From the NCBI GenBank assembly GCA_023460085.1, contig JAEWRI010000031.1, positions 124,001-188,000 of the forward strand: a DNA stretch of 64,000 bases. Reading direction: 5' to 3'. The notes beneath the pieces were generated by a model. That model did no database searches. It was not told the DNA's origin and saw only the letters and a list, made by a program, of their open reading frames with translations. The position numbers and the translations under genes were made by a program. Below, one piece after another: positions 25,347-34,196 of this stretch (positions are counted from its first letter, which is position 1; every line of letters begins with the position of its first letter). The DNA comes from Bacillota bacterium (lineage in GTDB: Bacteria > Bacillota > Clostridia > Christensenellales > SZUA-584).

Positions 25347-25360
25347 CGATACCGGTTTCG
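25347..25360. promoter_or_regulatory. LacI-family operator 2
   Basis: CGATACCGGTTTCG, 13 of 14 bases identical to operator 1, directly after the GH3 stop and about 150 bases ahead of the transporter promoter. It ties the CUT1 transporter operon to the same regulator. Confidence 0.65.
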
Positions 25361-25511
25361 TGGCCCCCGCACACAGACGAACCCCCAAAACGCTTATTTG
25401 CTTGATTTTATTGAATATACAGGAAAAATATTTACCTTTTGGGGGTAAAAAATGTGCTTGCGGGGTACCCCAACAGGTAAAAACAATGCGTCTACGGGTA
25501 AGGATATACCA

Positions 25512-25540
25512 TTTACTGTACTTAACCTGGATTTTACAAT
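25512..25540 (+). promoter_or_regulatory. Promoter of the CUT1 transporter operon
   Basis: TTTACT (25512-25517), 17 bases, TACAAT (25535-25540). It leads into AAAAGGAGG ahead of the binding-protein start. Confidence 0.55.
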
Positions 25541-25575
25541 GATACTATCCAAATTAAAAGGAGGATAGTCTGGTT

Positions 25576-26895
25576 ATGAAAAAAGTCATTGCACTGTTTC
25601 TTGTCCTGTTAATGCTCGTTCCTCTCGCCGCATGCCAGCCCAAGGATGCCGAAACATCCGGATCGGCTTCCCAGGGCGGAAGCGCAGAGACCGCTTCCGG
25701 TACGACCGAGGGCGAGGGCATAACGCTGACGATGTGGACCATCGCCACGGAGAGCGATTCGCATCACGAACCTTATTTGAAGGCGATCGCGGACTATGAG
25801 GCTGCGCATCCGGATGTAAAAATCGTGATGGAAACCTTCGAAAACGAGTCTTACAAGACCAAGATCAAGGCGGCGGTTGCTGCCAACGAGCTCCCGGATA
25901 TCTTCTTCACATGGAGCGGCGGCTTCTCCACATCCTTTGTGGAATCCGGGCGCGTACTTGCCGTGGATGATGCATATGCCAGCTTCAAGGATCAGCTGCC
26001 CCAGTCCATGCTGGGCAATCTGACCTGGGACGGTAAAATCTACGGCACGGGCTACACCATGAACGTTTCCATGCTGTTCTACAACAAGGCGATGTTCACA
26101 CAGTATGGCCTCACTCCTCCGACCACTTATGACGAACTCAAGGCCGTCTGCCAGACGTTCATCGACAACGGCATTACCCCGTTCGGCATCAGCGCGAAGG
26201 ATACCTGGGTGCTGGCGCAGACCCACGACCAGTTCACGCTGAAATCCGTAGGTCCGCAGGTGCTGGGCAGCGTGCTGACCAAGGACGGCGCGAACAGCTA
26301 CAACTCGGCTGCGTTCCTCGACGCTTCCACGAAGTTTGCGGATCTCGTGGCCATGGGCGCTTACAGCCCGAGCGCAGCGGCGCTGAGCAACGACGAAGCC
26401 TGCGCGACCTTCTACTCCGGCGAAGTCCCGATGTACATCATGGGCAGCTGGATGTGCGGTTCCATACTGACGGATGCTGCGAACCCGGATGATTTCGGCG
26501 TAGTTCCCGTTCCGGTCATCAATTCCGCCAACGCGGCGCTGACCGATTTCATGGGCGGCCCGTCCGACTCGCTGATGGTTGCGGCCTCCACGAAGTATCC
26601 CACTGAGGCAGCGGAAGCCATGTTCGAGATCGCCCGGGGCGTATCTCACTATGGCTACCTTGCCGGCTGCGGCCTGCCCGCCTGGCAAATAGACTATGAC
26701 GACAGCGCCGTCAATCCGCTGACCAAGTCCGTTGCGGGATATGTAGCGGAAGCAACCTCGTTTACGCTCTGGTTCGATACGCTGATGGAAGCGGAGGATA
26801 CCGGTGTGTATCTCGAATCGCTGCAGCAGCTCTACCTCGGAGACATCACTCCCCAGCAGTTTGTCGAAACAATGGCCGCACAATTGGGAGTATAA
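25576..26895 (+). CDS. Extracellular solute-binding lipoprotein, family 1 (CUT1)
   Basis: 439 residues. Lipoprotein signal with lipobox LVPLAACQ, then a Ser/Gly/Thr-rich spacer and the family 1 start ITLTMWTIATESDSHHEPYLKAI. DYEAAHPDVKIVMETFENESYKTKIKAAVAANELPDIFF is the classic oligosaccharide-binding opening, so the ligand is probably an oligosaccharide. GDITPQQFVETMAAQLG closes the protein, as in many CUT1 binding proteins. It is first in an operon with two permeases; no ATPase gene is present, so a shared MsmK-type ATPase elsewhere is likely. Confidence 0.93.
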   Translation: MKKVIALFLVLLMLVPLAACQPKDAETSGSASQGGSAETASGTTEGEGITLTMWTIATESDSHHEPYLKAIADYEAAHPDVKIVMETFENESYKTKIKAAVAANELPDIFFTWSGGFSTSFVESGRVLAVDDAYASFKDQLPQSMLGNLTWDGKIYGTGYTMNVSMLFYNKAMFTQYGLTPPTTYDELKAVCQTFIDNGITPFGISAKDTWVLAQTHDQFTLKSVGPQVLGSVLTKDGANSYNSAAFLDASTKFADLVAMGAYSPSAAALSNDEACATFYSGEVPMYIMGSWMCGSILTDAANPDDFGVVPVPVINSANAALTDFMGGPSDSLMVAASTKYPTEAAEAMFEIARGVSHYGYLAGCGLPAWQIDYDDSAVNPLTKSVAGYVAEATSFTLWFDTLMEAEDTGVYLESLQQLYLGDITPQQFVETMAAQLGV

Positions 26896-26937
26896 ACCCG
26901 ATGCTTCCGGCCTGTAAGGCAAACTGAAAGGTGAACT

Positions 26938-26974
26938 GCGTATCGGCCTTGCCCGCCTGGGGAGGCCGATACGC
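26938..26974 (+). other. GC hairpin after binding-protein gene
   Basis: 11-bp perfect stem GCGTATCGGCC/GGCCGATACGC with a 15-base loop and no T-run, between binding-protein and permease genes. Same position and kind as at 18041, 37247 and 57850. Confidence 0.65.
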
Positions 26975-27013
26975 TTCACCGTATGACTTATTCTGAAGCA
27001 GGGGGGATGAAGC

Positions 27014-27895
27014 ATGAAGAGCATATACAGAAATACACCTGCGACCATCGTATTTCTTGCGCCGGCGCTGATACTGTTTGTCGGCATCATCATCGTACCG
27101 ATTATCATGTCCGCGTATTACAGCCTTCATAACTGGAACGGGTTTACGGACATGGAGTTTATCGGGTTTCAAAATTACGTGGAGCTTTTCACCAGTCACA
27201 ATATCAACTTTGGAAGAGTGCTTCTCAATGTATTCTTATACGCGGGGCTTTCCCTTTTTGTCCAGCTGCCGTTTTCGCTGCTGCTGGCGCTGCTGCTGGC
27301 TAAGGGGCGCCGCGGAAGCCGGTTCTTTCTCTCGGTTTATTTTATTCCCGTGATCATGTCCACCGTCGTCATCGGCCAGCTGTGGCTGAAGATTTACAAT
27401 CCCGACTACGGCATTTTGAACGTCGCGCTGCAGTCGATGGGGCTCGATTCCTGGACGCGGGTATGGCTGGGCGACCGTAATGTGGCGCTGCTGGCGTCGT
27501 TCATCCCCACCATGTGGCAGTACACCGGGTATCACATGCTGCTGATGTACGCGGCAATCCGCAGTGTGCCGCCAGAGCTGCGCGAGGCGGCGCTGATAGA
27601 TGGCGCGTCCGAGTGGCAGGTTAACCGCCGCATCATCATCCCGGCGATCAAGCCCGTTCTGAAGGTGTGCGCGATTATTTCCATCGTCGGCTCGCTCAAG
27701 GTGTTCGACCTGATCTATATACTGACCAACGGCGGCCCGGCGCACGCCACCGAGGTGCCCAGCACTCTGCTGGTGGATATGCTGTTCCTGCGCAACCGGT
27801 ACGGCATGGGCAGCGCGATTGCCATCATTCTCATGTTCCTGTGCTTCTTCTTTGCGGTTGTGATCCGCAAGACATTTAAGACGGAGGTGGAATGA
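27014..27895 (+). CDS. CUT1 sugar ABC permease, MalF/UgpA type
   Basis: 293 residues, six predicted membrane segments. The binding-protein-dependent transport motif ELREAALIDGASEWQVNRRIIIPAIKP (EAA loop, about 195-220) docks the ATPase. FLAPALILFVGIIIVPIIMSAYYSLHNWNGF is the typical first span. Ribosome site GGGGGGATGAAGC. The stop overlaps the next start (ATGA). Confidence 0.94.
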   Translation: MKSIYRNTPATIVFLAPALILFVGIIIVPIIMSAYYSLHNWNGFTDMEFIGFQNYVELFTSHNINFGRVLLNVFLYAGLSLFVQLPFSLLLALLLAKGRRGSRFFLSVYFIPVIMSTVVIGQLWLKIYNPDYGILNVALQSMGLDSWTRVWLGDRNVALLASFIPTMWQYTGYHMLLMYAAIRSVPPELREAALIDGASEWQVNRRIIIPAIKPVLKVCAIISIVGSLKVFDLIYILTNGGPAHATEVPSTLLVDMLFLRNRYGMGSAIAIILMFLCFFFAVVIRKTFKTEVE

Positions 27896-28779
27896 TGGAA
27901 GCGCCAGGTATAAAAGCGGAAGCGAAGTCCGTTTTGTCAAACGGATATAAGAAAAAAATATCTATAAAAGAAATCATCGTATATGTGTTCCTCAGCTTCT
28001 GGGCGCTGATCAATCTGTTTCCGCTCTACTGGATGTTCACCTTCTCGCTGAAGGATAACGCGGAAATTTTCGGTGAGAATGTCATAGGGCTGCCGCACAA
28101 CTGGATATGGCAGAACTATGCCGACGCGCTTCAGGCGGGCGATATGGGCCGGTACTTTCTGAACAGCTTTATCGTGTCCGCGGCGACCATCGTCATTACG
28201 GTGTTTGTGGCAATGATGGCGGCCTTTGCGCTGTCGCGCCTGATATGGAGGGGCCGCAAAATGATGAACAGCATGTTCATCCTTGGCATGACGGTTCCGA
28301 TTCACGCCGCGATACTGCCCGTGTTCATCGTGCTCTCGCGTCTCAAGATGACCAATTCGTATCAGGCGCTCATCGTGCCTTACGCCGCGTTTTCGCTCGC
28401 CATCGCCATCCTCATTTTCACCGGCTTCATGCAGGATATCCCCAAGGAGCTGGACGAGGCGGCGTGCATTGACGGCTGCGGCACATGGCGGCTGTTTTCC
28501 CGCATCATCTTTCCCATGATGAGACCCGCTATCTCCACCGTAGCCATCTTTACGTTTATTCAGGCGTGGAACGAGATGATGTTCGCGGTGATATTCATCA
28601 GCAGCGACACCTACCGGACGCTGACGGTGGGCATTCAAACGCTCTCGGGGTCGTATACGACAGACTGGGGGCCGATTGGCGCGGCGCTTGTTATCGCCAC
28701 GTTCCCGACGTTGTTCGTATACGCATTTTTGAGCAAGAAGATCCATGAGAGCTTTAATGCGGGGGCGATAAAAGGGTAG
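27892..28779 (+). CDS. CUT1 sugar ABC permease, MalG/UgpE type
   Basis: 295 residues (294 if ATG 27895 is used). Six membrane segments with ALINLFPLYWMFTFSLKDNAEIF at the start, the EAA loop PKELDEAACIDGCGTWRLFSRIIFPMMRPA, and a C-terminal KIHESFNAGAIKG typical of MalG-type proteins. Partner of the preceding permease. A kinase/regulator pair follows within about 50 bases, probably in the same transcript. Confidence 0.94.
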   Translation: MMEAPGIKAEAKSVLSNGYKKKISIKEIIVYVFLSFWALINLFPLYWMFTFSLKDNAEIFGENVIGLPHNWIWQNYADALQAGDMGRYFLNSFIVSAATIVITVFVAMMAAFALSRLIWRGRKMMNSMFILGMTVPIHAAILPVFIVLSRLKMTNSYQALIVPYAAFSLAIAILIFTGFMQDIPKELDEAACIDGCGTWRLFSRIIFPMMRPAISTVAIFTFIQAWNEMMFAVIFISSDTYRTLTVGIQTLSGSYTTDWGPIGAALVIATFPTLFVYAFLSKKIHESFNAGAIKG

Positions 28780-28830
28780 ACGGCCGGGCAGCAAGTTGTA
28801 ATTTACATCCGTGGGACAGGCTGATAGAAT

Positions 28831-30636
28831 ATGAGATGCAGCAAACAACTGAATGATTTACTGGCTTGTGGGGTAAACCGAATGGGATCGTTTCTCCATG
28901 CGGCTACATCGGAGCAAAAAGATCTTTCCTTAAAACGCAAGACGTGGCAGTTCTTTCTGATTGTGCTATCGCTTTTCTGCGTCATCTTCATTACGTCTTA
29001 CAGCATTATCATGATGCGTTCGGCGGTAGATAACGAGGTGTCGGGCAGCGAGATCGCGCTGACGGGTATCAGCAAGAACATCAGCGTCAGCCTGGAGCGA
29101 TATAAGGAGATGTCGCGCCTTATCATGCTGAACTCCGATGTGATGGATTTTCTTCGCGACTCCGGAAACCACAAGGTCTATAACGCCACCACGGTGCGAA
29201 ACGGCATCTTCAGCGTCACCCATATCTACAGCTACGTGGACTCGGTATATGTATACCGCATGGATGGCGAGTACGTCAGCACCGGGTCGGGCGTGATGTA
29301 TGTGGATTTGGGGCTGATGGCCTCGGAGGAGTGGACGGAGCCGCTTCGCGAGGCCAAGGGCGGCAGCGTCGTGATGATCAACGGCGACGGCGCGTTCCGC
29401 AAAAAAGTGGGCACACAGCTGATTACGATGGCGCGCTACATTTATGATATCAACACGCAGCAGATTTCGGGCATGCTGGTGGTCAATCTGACGCCCGGCG
29501 TGCTGTACGCGGCTACCCGCGATTTCAACAAGGACCGGCCCATATGCTTCTTTGATGAAGAAGGCCACGTGCTTTGGGGGGATGAGAGCCTGAAGGATTA
29601 CTTTACCCCCAGCCTCGTGGATGGTGGATTCCACTGGGAGGAGAAAACAGAGGACGGGCGAAGGCAGGTGCTGTCCGCGTACAGCGAAGAAGGAATGCCG
29701 CTTGTACTGGTCAGCCTCACCGGCGTTTCCGGCTCAGGGTTCCAGTCGTGGGAGTCCATATGGATCATCATCACACTGGTGGCGGCGGTGGTGCTCTCGG
29801 TGTTTGGCAGCGGCGTATTCATTTCGGCCAATATCGCGCGGCCTATCGATATGCTGTCGGAAGCGATTACCAGCACCAAGGCCAACGGGGAGCTGCACAA
29901 GATCGATCTGCCGCTGCCCAACAACGAAATAAGGCGGCTGGCCGACAGCTACAACAGCATGATTGCGCACATCCACGAACTGATAGAACAGCTGATAGAA
30001 AAGGAGAAGAGCATACAGAAGGCGGAGATCCGCACGCTGCATGAACAGATCAAGCCGCATTTTCTGTACAACTCACTCGAAACCATCAGCTATATGGCGC
30101 TGCAAAGCGACGCGCCGCAGGTACACGACGCGCTGGAGACTCTGGGCAGCTTCTATCGCAACTTTTTGAGCAAGGGAAGCCGGGACATCCCGCTGCGCAA
30201 TGAGATCATGATCGTCAAGGATTATCTGGCGCTGCAAAAGCTGCGGTACGGCGAGATCTTTGACGATGAATATGTGCTCGACGAGCGCATACTGGATACG
30301 CTGATCCCCAAACTGATTCTGCAGCCGCTGGTGGAGAACAGCCTTTACCACGGGGTGCGGCTGAAAGGGGAAAAAGGAGTTATTCGCATCAGCGCCTTTG
30401 AGGTGGACGGAACCGTGCATGTAACCGTGTATGACACGGGCCTTGGCATGACGCAGGATAAAATAGACGAAGTGCTCTCCGGCGATGCCGCGGATGAGAA
30501 CGCGCTTACGGGCTTTGGGCTGAAGGGGACGATCGAGCGGATACGCTATTATTGCAACAACCGCGATGTGATCAGCATCCGCAGCGAGCCGGGTGAATAC
30601 ACCGAGATCGAGATCGTCATACCGGGCAAAAAATAG
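28831..30636 (+). CDS. Sensor histidine kinase (YesM type) linked to CUT1 transporter
   Basis: 601 residues. The start at 28831 is tentative: an in-frame ATG at 28882 has GGGG eight bases upstream. The first membrane span (WQFFLIVLSLFCVIFITSYSIIM) is followed by an extracytoplasmic sensor domain of about 240 residues, a second span near 310-330 and HAMP. The phosphohistidine lies in LHEQIKPHFLYNSLETISY, then PLVENSLYHGV and the G-box pair YDTGLGMTQDKI and GFGLKGTIERIRYYC. The large dCache-like sensor domain contrasts with the short loop of the kinase at 14232. Confidence 0.92.
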   Translation: MRCSKQLNDLLACGVNRMGSFLHAATSEQKDLSLKRKTWQFFLIVLSLFCVIFITSYSIIMMRSAVDNEVSGSEIALTGISKNISVSLERYKEMSRLIMLNSDVMDFLRDSGNHKVYNATTVRNGIFSVTHIYSYVDSVYVYRMDGEYVSTGSGVMYVDLGLMASEEWTEPLREAKGGSVVMINGDGAFRKKVGTQLITMARYIYDINTQQISGMLVVNLTPGVLYAATRDFNKDRPICFFDEEGHVLWGDESLKDYFTPSLVDGGFHWEEKTEDGRRQVLSAYSEEGMPLVLVSLTGVSGSGFQSWESIWIIITLVAAVVLSVFGSGVFISANIARPIDMLSEAITSTKANGELHKIDLPLPNNEIRRLADSYNSMIAHIHELIEQLIEKEKSIQKAEIRTLHEQIKPHFLYNSLETISYMALQSDAPQVHDALETLGSFYRNFLSKGSRDIPLRNEIMIVKDYLALQKLRYGEIFDDEYVLDERILDTLIPKLILQPLVENSLYHGVRLKGEKGVIRISAFEVDGTVHVTVYDTGLGMTQDKIDEVLSGDAADENALTGFGLKGTIERIRYYCNNRDVISIRSEPGEYTEIEIVIPGKK

Positions 30637-30650
30637 GGCGAGGTGAAGCC

Positions 30651-31412
30651 ATGTTCAGGGTCATGCTTATCGACGATGAGGAGCCCACACGCATGCTGCT
30701 GCGCAAATCCATCGACTGGAGCTCGCTGGATATGGAAGTGGTGGGCGAGGCCGGAAGCGGCATCGAAGCCATCAACAAAATCGACGAGCTGCGGCCGAAT
30801 ATCGCGTTTGTGGATGTATGCATGCCCTTTATGGGCGGCATCGAGTTTTCCCGGCTGGCCGCGAATCGATATCCGCGCTTGAAAATCATCATACTCACTG
30901 CCTTCGACGAGTTTGAGTACGCGAGACAGTGCATTGGTCTCAAGGTGTACGGGTATATCTTAAAGCCCATCGTCCGCACCGAAATCTACGAGATACTCAA
31001 AAAGGTGACGCGGCTTGCGGATGAACCCGACTGGGAGGCTGAGGGCGAGCACGAAATAGAGCCGTCCGCGGTACGGAGAATCGCCCGGTACGTGGAGGAT
31101 CACTATACCGACTCCAGCTTGAACCTGACCTCAATTGCGCAGACGTTCGGCTTCAATTCCAGCTATCTGAGCCGGCGGTTCAAGTCGGAAATCGGCAGCT
31201 CATTCATAGAGCACCTGACGGAATGCCGGATGAGGAAGGCGATGAGCATGGCGAAGCTGAACGAGAAGATGTTCTGTACCGCGACGGCGGTAGGCATTCC
31301 GGATCCCAATTATTTCGGACGGTGTTTCAAGAAGTTTACGGGAATCAGCTATTCGGAATACTGCCGGCGCGTGACGGAGAATTACGGCAAAACGGAACCC
31401 TTACAACAATAA
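30651..31412 (+). CDS. AraC-type response regulator, short form
   Basis: 253 residues. Receiver domain with DDEEP acidic pair, phospho-acceptor in IAFVDVCMPFMGGIEF (D53) and YILKPI. The AraC double HTH (about 145-245) contains LNLTSIAQTFGFNSSYLSRRFKSEIGSSFIEHLT. The long YesN linker is missing, so receiver and HTH are almost directly joined. The second HTH reads TAVGIPDPNYFGRCFKKFTG. GAGGTGA lies upstream. It is the partner of the preceding kinase; likely targets are the CUT1 operon or host-glycan genes elsewhere. Confidence 0.92.
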   Translation: MFRVMLIDDEEPTRMLLRKSIDWSSLDMEVVGEAGSGIEAINKIDELRPNIAFVDVCMPFMGGIEFSRLAANRYPRLKIIILTAFDEFEYARQCIGLKVYGYILKPIVRTEIYEILKKVTRLADEPDWEAEGEHEIEPSAVRRIARYVEDHYTDSSLNLTSIAQTFGFNSSYLSRRFKSEIGSSFIEHLTECRMRKAMSMAKLNEKMFCTATAVGIPDPNYFGRCFKKFTGISYSEYCRRVTENYGKTEPLQQ

Positions 31413-31584
31413 CCGCAGCAGCATCGTCAGACCTCATAGGCGCCTGCCCGCAGGGGTTGGCGGTGCGGCGCTGTGGAATACGAGTCGTTTCCTGGATACC
31501 CCCCGGGGGTTCTCTCCTCCCTCTCCCCCCCGCTAATGCCGACGAACGCGGAAAACCGGATGCAGAGCGTTGGCGGCCCCTGAA

Positions 31585-31630
31585 CAAAAGCCCCGGAGTG
31601 CCTCTTGCAAGGCGCATGCCGGGGCTTTTG
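31585..31630. terminator. Bidirectional intrinsic terminator
   Basis: CAAAAGCCCCGG (31585-31596) pairs perfectly with CCGGGGCTTTTG (31619-31630), with an inner TGCCT/AGGCG hairpin. A- and T-runs on both flanks suit both converging operons. The 170 bases before it (31413-31584) hold no gene, only a C-rich tract and a CCCCCGGGGG palindrome. Confidence 0.85.
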
Positions 31631-31678
31631 CTCGCGTACCTAAGCGGTTCCTGGAATCAGAAAGGAGAATTCTCGCCG

Positions 31679-32443
31679 CTATACGGTCATGACCTCTACG
31701 CCCAGCTCTTTGAGCCTGCCCAGAATTTCGCTGTCGGTTTCCTTGTCGGTAATCAGCAGATCCACATCCTCGAATTTGCAGATGTTCACGAAGGCGACCT
31801 TGTTGAACTTGGAGTGATCGCAAAGCACGATGACCTCTCGCGAGGCTTTAATCATCAGCTTGTTCGCGGTGATTTCCTCCATGGAGAAGTTCATGAAGCC
31901 GGTTTCAAAATCCACCGCGTCCACGCCGATGAACGCTTTGTCCGCGTGAATCTGGCTGATCATGTTTTCGGTGAAATAGCCGTTCAGCGAGAAGTGGCTC
32001 TTGCGCAGGCTGCCGCCCAGCACCATGAGGTCTACATTGTTGAAATGTGAGAGCTCTACGGCGCTCATCAGATCGTTGGTGGCGATGTACAGCGGCGAAA
32101 TATCGTACAGCGTTTTGGAAAATTCGTGTATCGTCGTGCCTCCGCTCAGCAGAAGCGTTTCGTTGGCGCTGATGAGTGAATGGGCAGCTTGGGCAATGCG
32201 GCATTTTTCGTCATAGAACATATCCTGCCGTGCCGAGAATGGCGGTTCGAAGGAGGTCGTGGAGTTGCAGGCCACCGCCCCGCCGCGGATGCGCCGCAGC
32301 GAGTTTTGTGCCTCCAGTTCCTCAATGTCCCGGCGGATGGTGGAGTGCGATACATCCATCTTTTTTGCCAGGTTTTCGATAGAGATGATGCCGTTGCGCG
32401 AGAGCTCCTCCATGACTATACCGATGCGCTGTTCCTTTAGCAT
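31679..32443 (-). CDS. DeoR-family regulator (GlpR-like)
   Basis: 254 residues. The N-terminal HTH (SRNGIISIENLAKKMDVSHSTIRRDIEELEAQNSLRRIRGGAV) is the DeoR signature with the RRDL-type helix and the IRGGA hinge. The C-terminal DeoRC sugar-phosphate domain has LLSGGTTIHEFSKTL, NDLMSAVEL, MVLGGSLR, KAFIGVDAVDFETGFMN and CDHSKFNKVAF. The effector is likely a phosphorylated sugar or polyol, such as glycerol 3-phosphate for GlpR. It is the last gene of the glpA-like operon, 28 bases after the DUF1667 gene. Confidence 0.93.
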   Translation of the reverse strand: MLKEQRIGIVMEELSRNGIISIENLAKKMDVSHSTIRRDIEELEAQNSLRRIRGGAVACNSTTSFEPPFSARQDMFYDEKCRIAQAAHSLISANETLLLSGGTTIHEFSKTLYDISPLYIATNDLMSAVELSHFNNVDLMVLGGSLRKSHFSLNGYFTENMISQIHADKAFIGVDAVDFETGFMNFSMEEITANKLMIKASREVIVLCDHSKFNKVAFVNICKFEDVDLLITDKETDSEILGRLKELGVEVMTV

Positions 32444-32471
32444 GGCTGCTACTTCCTTTCCGTTGGGGTAT

Positions 32472-32840
32472 CTAAACCTCTGCGGCCAGATCCTGCGTCG
32501 CGATGACGTTGCAGCCTGTGCCGAGTAAATTCGTAATGACGATGTCGCCCATTGCGACGGGCGGCACGGGATGATGCCGCTTCAGCTCCCGCGCGCAGGG
32601 TAGCAGCAGTTCCTTGGGTACGGGTTTGTCCGTCCGTACGGAGAACGGCTGGGTACAGCCCTGCGCCTTCATGTTGCCGGTCAGCACGCGCAGCGGAGCC
32701 ACGGCCTCCTGCCGGGCGTATTCCGCGCCGCGCCTGCAGCCTTGGCCTTCTACGTTTACGGCCCTGCCGTTTTCGATTTTGACAACGAGCCGGCAGCCCA
32801 TCGGACAATTAATGCATATAAGATGTCTCTCCACGTCCAT
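32472..32840 (-). CDS. DUF1667 cysteine-motif protein of glp-like dehydrogenase operon
   Basis: 122 residues from ATG 32840; the ribosome site AGAGGA lies tight against it, and an in-frame GTG 12 bases upstream (at 32852) is an alternative. Seen: LICINCPMGCRLVVKIENG with a C-x2-C... pair, GQGCRRGAEYARQEAVAPLRVLTGNM and a basic middle. Such DUF1667 proteins are regularly encoded with FAD-dependent glycerol-3-phosphate dehydrogenase-like pairs and probably act as a small Fe-S or electron-transfer partner (a GlpC-like role), which is inference. Confidence 0.85.
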   Translation of the reverse strand: MDVERHLICINCPMGCRLVVKIENGRAVNVEGQGCRRGAEYARQEAVAPLRVLTGNMKAQGCTQPFSVRTDKPVPKELLLPCARELKRHHPVPPVAMGDIVITNLLGTGCNVIATQDLAAEV

Positions 32841-32890
32841 TCCTCTCTGCACACGGTGAAAAGCACCACGATGAATTCCCGGCAATATTG

Positions 32891-32954
32891 GCACACCGCT
32901 TTGTGTGCATGGCTATGAATGCCGTATTGATGAATGAACACACCACGGCATTCA
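32891..32954 (-). other. Two intergenic hairpins in the glp-like operon
   Basis: TGAATGCCGT (32916-32925) pairs with ACGGCATTCA (32945-32954), the latter spanning the stop codon of the upstream gene; a second hairpin pairs GCACA and TGTGC around 32891-32908. No T-run, so probably mRNA stability or partial attenuation before the DUF1667 gene. Confidence 0.45.
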
Positions 32955-34196
32955 GCCTTCCGCCTGAACCCGTACTGTTCCTGTGATGTCTGCCCTGCTT
33001 ATTGGTATCTCACACATTTCACCGGGCGTCAATACTTTATATTTCTTTTGCGCGATGCGTCTGCCGCCTGACCAAACCGTGACGCGGCGGTCTACATACC
33101 GGGCATCGGGCCGAAATTGAAGCTGTACGATATCGCCGCCGGCTTCCGGCCGAATTTGCTGCGGCACAAGACCGCGTACTCCCGCGCCTTCTTCCGTCTG
33201 CACACATTTTCCCGCAGTGTGCCGTCCCGCTGCGTACCGCGCGGCGCTTTTTCCGGCGCGTTCGCTCTCCATGGAGACGAAATCCACAAGATCGTGGACG
33301 TGAAGTGCGTTGCCGCAGGCGAATATGCCTTCCGCAGCGGTCATCAGCGAATCGTCCACCAAGGGACCGCCGGTTGCAGGGCACATTGCGATGCCTGCTT
33401 CTGCCGCCAGCTCGTTTTCCGGGATGAGCCCTACGGAGAGCACCAGCGTATCGCATGGAACAAGGCGCTCGGTCGAAGCGACGGGCCGCCTGCACTCGTC
33501 CACGGCGGCAAGGATTACGCCTTCCACACGCTTTTCGCCGATGATACGCGTCACGGTGGTGCTGTAATGCAGCGGGATGCCGAAATCCTCCACGCACTGC
33601 ACGATGTTGCGCATCAGCCCGCCCGAGTAAGGCAGGACCTCTGCTACCGCCGCCACCTCCGCGCCTTCCAGCACGAACTGCCGCGCCATGATGAGCCCGA
33701 TATCGCCCGAACCGAGAATCACGATGCGCCTGCCCACCAGGAACCCTTCGATATTCAGATAGCGCTGCGCGGTTCCCGCGGTGACAACTCCGGCGGGACG
33801 GCTGCCCGGGATCAGCAGGCTGCCGCGTGCACGCTCCCTGCAACCCGTGGCGATGATCACGGCCCCTGCCTTGTACTCCGTGATGCCATTCCGGTTCATA
33901 GCGGTCACTGTACGGTCCTTGCCGATACTCAGCACGATGGTGTCCGTGCTGCAGCGGATGTTCGTCTTCGCCGCGGCGTCGGTCAGCCTGCGCGCGTACT
34001 GTGTGCCGGTCAGATCTTCGCCGTAGCAGTGGATACCAAAGCCATTGTGGATGCACTGGCGCAGCACGCCGCCGAGATACGCACTGCGCTCGAAGATTAC
34101 GATGTTCTCCGCGCCGCTCTCCCGCGCGGCCAGCGCTGCCGAGAGGCCTGCACAGCCGCCGCCGATGACCGCGATGTCGATGGGTTCTCTGTTCAT
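32952..34196 (-). CDS. NAD(P)/FAD-dependent oxidoreductase, GlpB-like partner
   Basis: 414 residues, ATG 34196 after GGAGGAAACGCC, overlapping the preceding stop (ATGA). FAD-binding IDIAVIGGGCAGLSAALAARESG at the N-terminus, ATGCRERARGSLLIPGSRPAGVVTAG, a second dinucleotide fold RRIVILGSGDIGLIMARQFVLEG, and DDSLMTAAEGIFACGNALHVHDLVDFVS as the C-terminal FAD contact. The same gene order (GlpA-like, this flavoprotein, DUF1667) occurs in anaerobic glycerol-3-phosphate oxidation operons. It would pass electrons from the GlpA-like subunit. Confidence 0.9.
   Translation of the reverse strand: MNREPIDIAVIGGGCAGLSAALAARESGAENIVIFERSAYLGGVLRQCIHNGFGIHCYGEDLTGTQYARRLTDAAAKTNIRCSTDTIVLSIGKDRTVTAMNRNGITEYKAGAVIIATGCRERARGSLLIPGSRPAGVVTAGTAQRYLNIEGFLVGRRIVILGSGDIGLIMARQFVLEGAEVAAVAEVLPYSGGLMRNIVQCVEDFGIPLHYSTTVTRIIGEKRVEGVILAAVDECRRPVASTERLVPCDTLVLSVGLIPENELAAEAGIAMCPATGGPLVDDSLMTAAEGIFACGNALHVHDLVDFVSMESERAGKSAARYAAGRHTAGKCVQTEEGAGVRGLVPQQIRPEAGGDIVQLQFRPDARYVDRRVTVWSGGRRIAQKKYKVLTPGEMCEIPISRADITGTVRVQAEG

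Noticed and set aside
23163..25388. 741-codon open frame on the minus strand
   Set aside because: Exactly antisense to the GH3 gene, basic low-complexity translation, no ribosome site; a GC-rich shadow.
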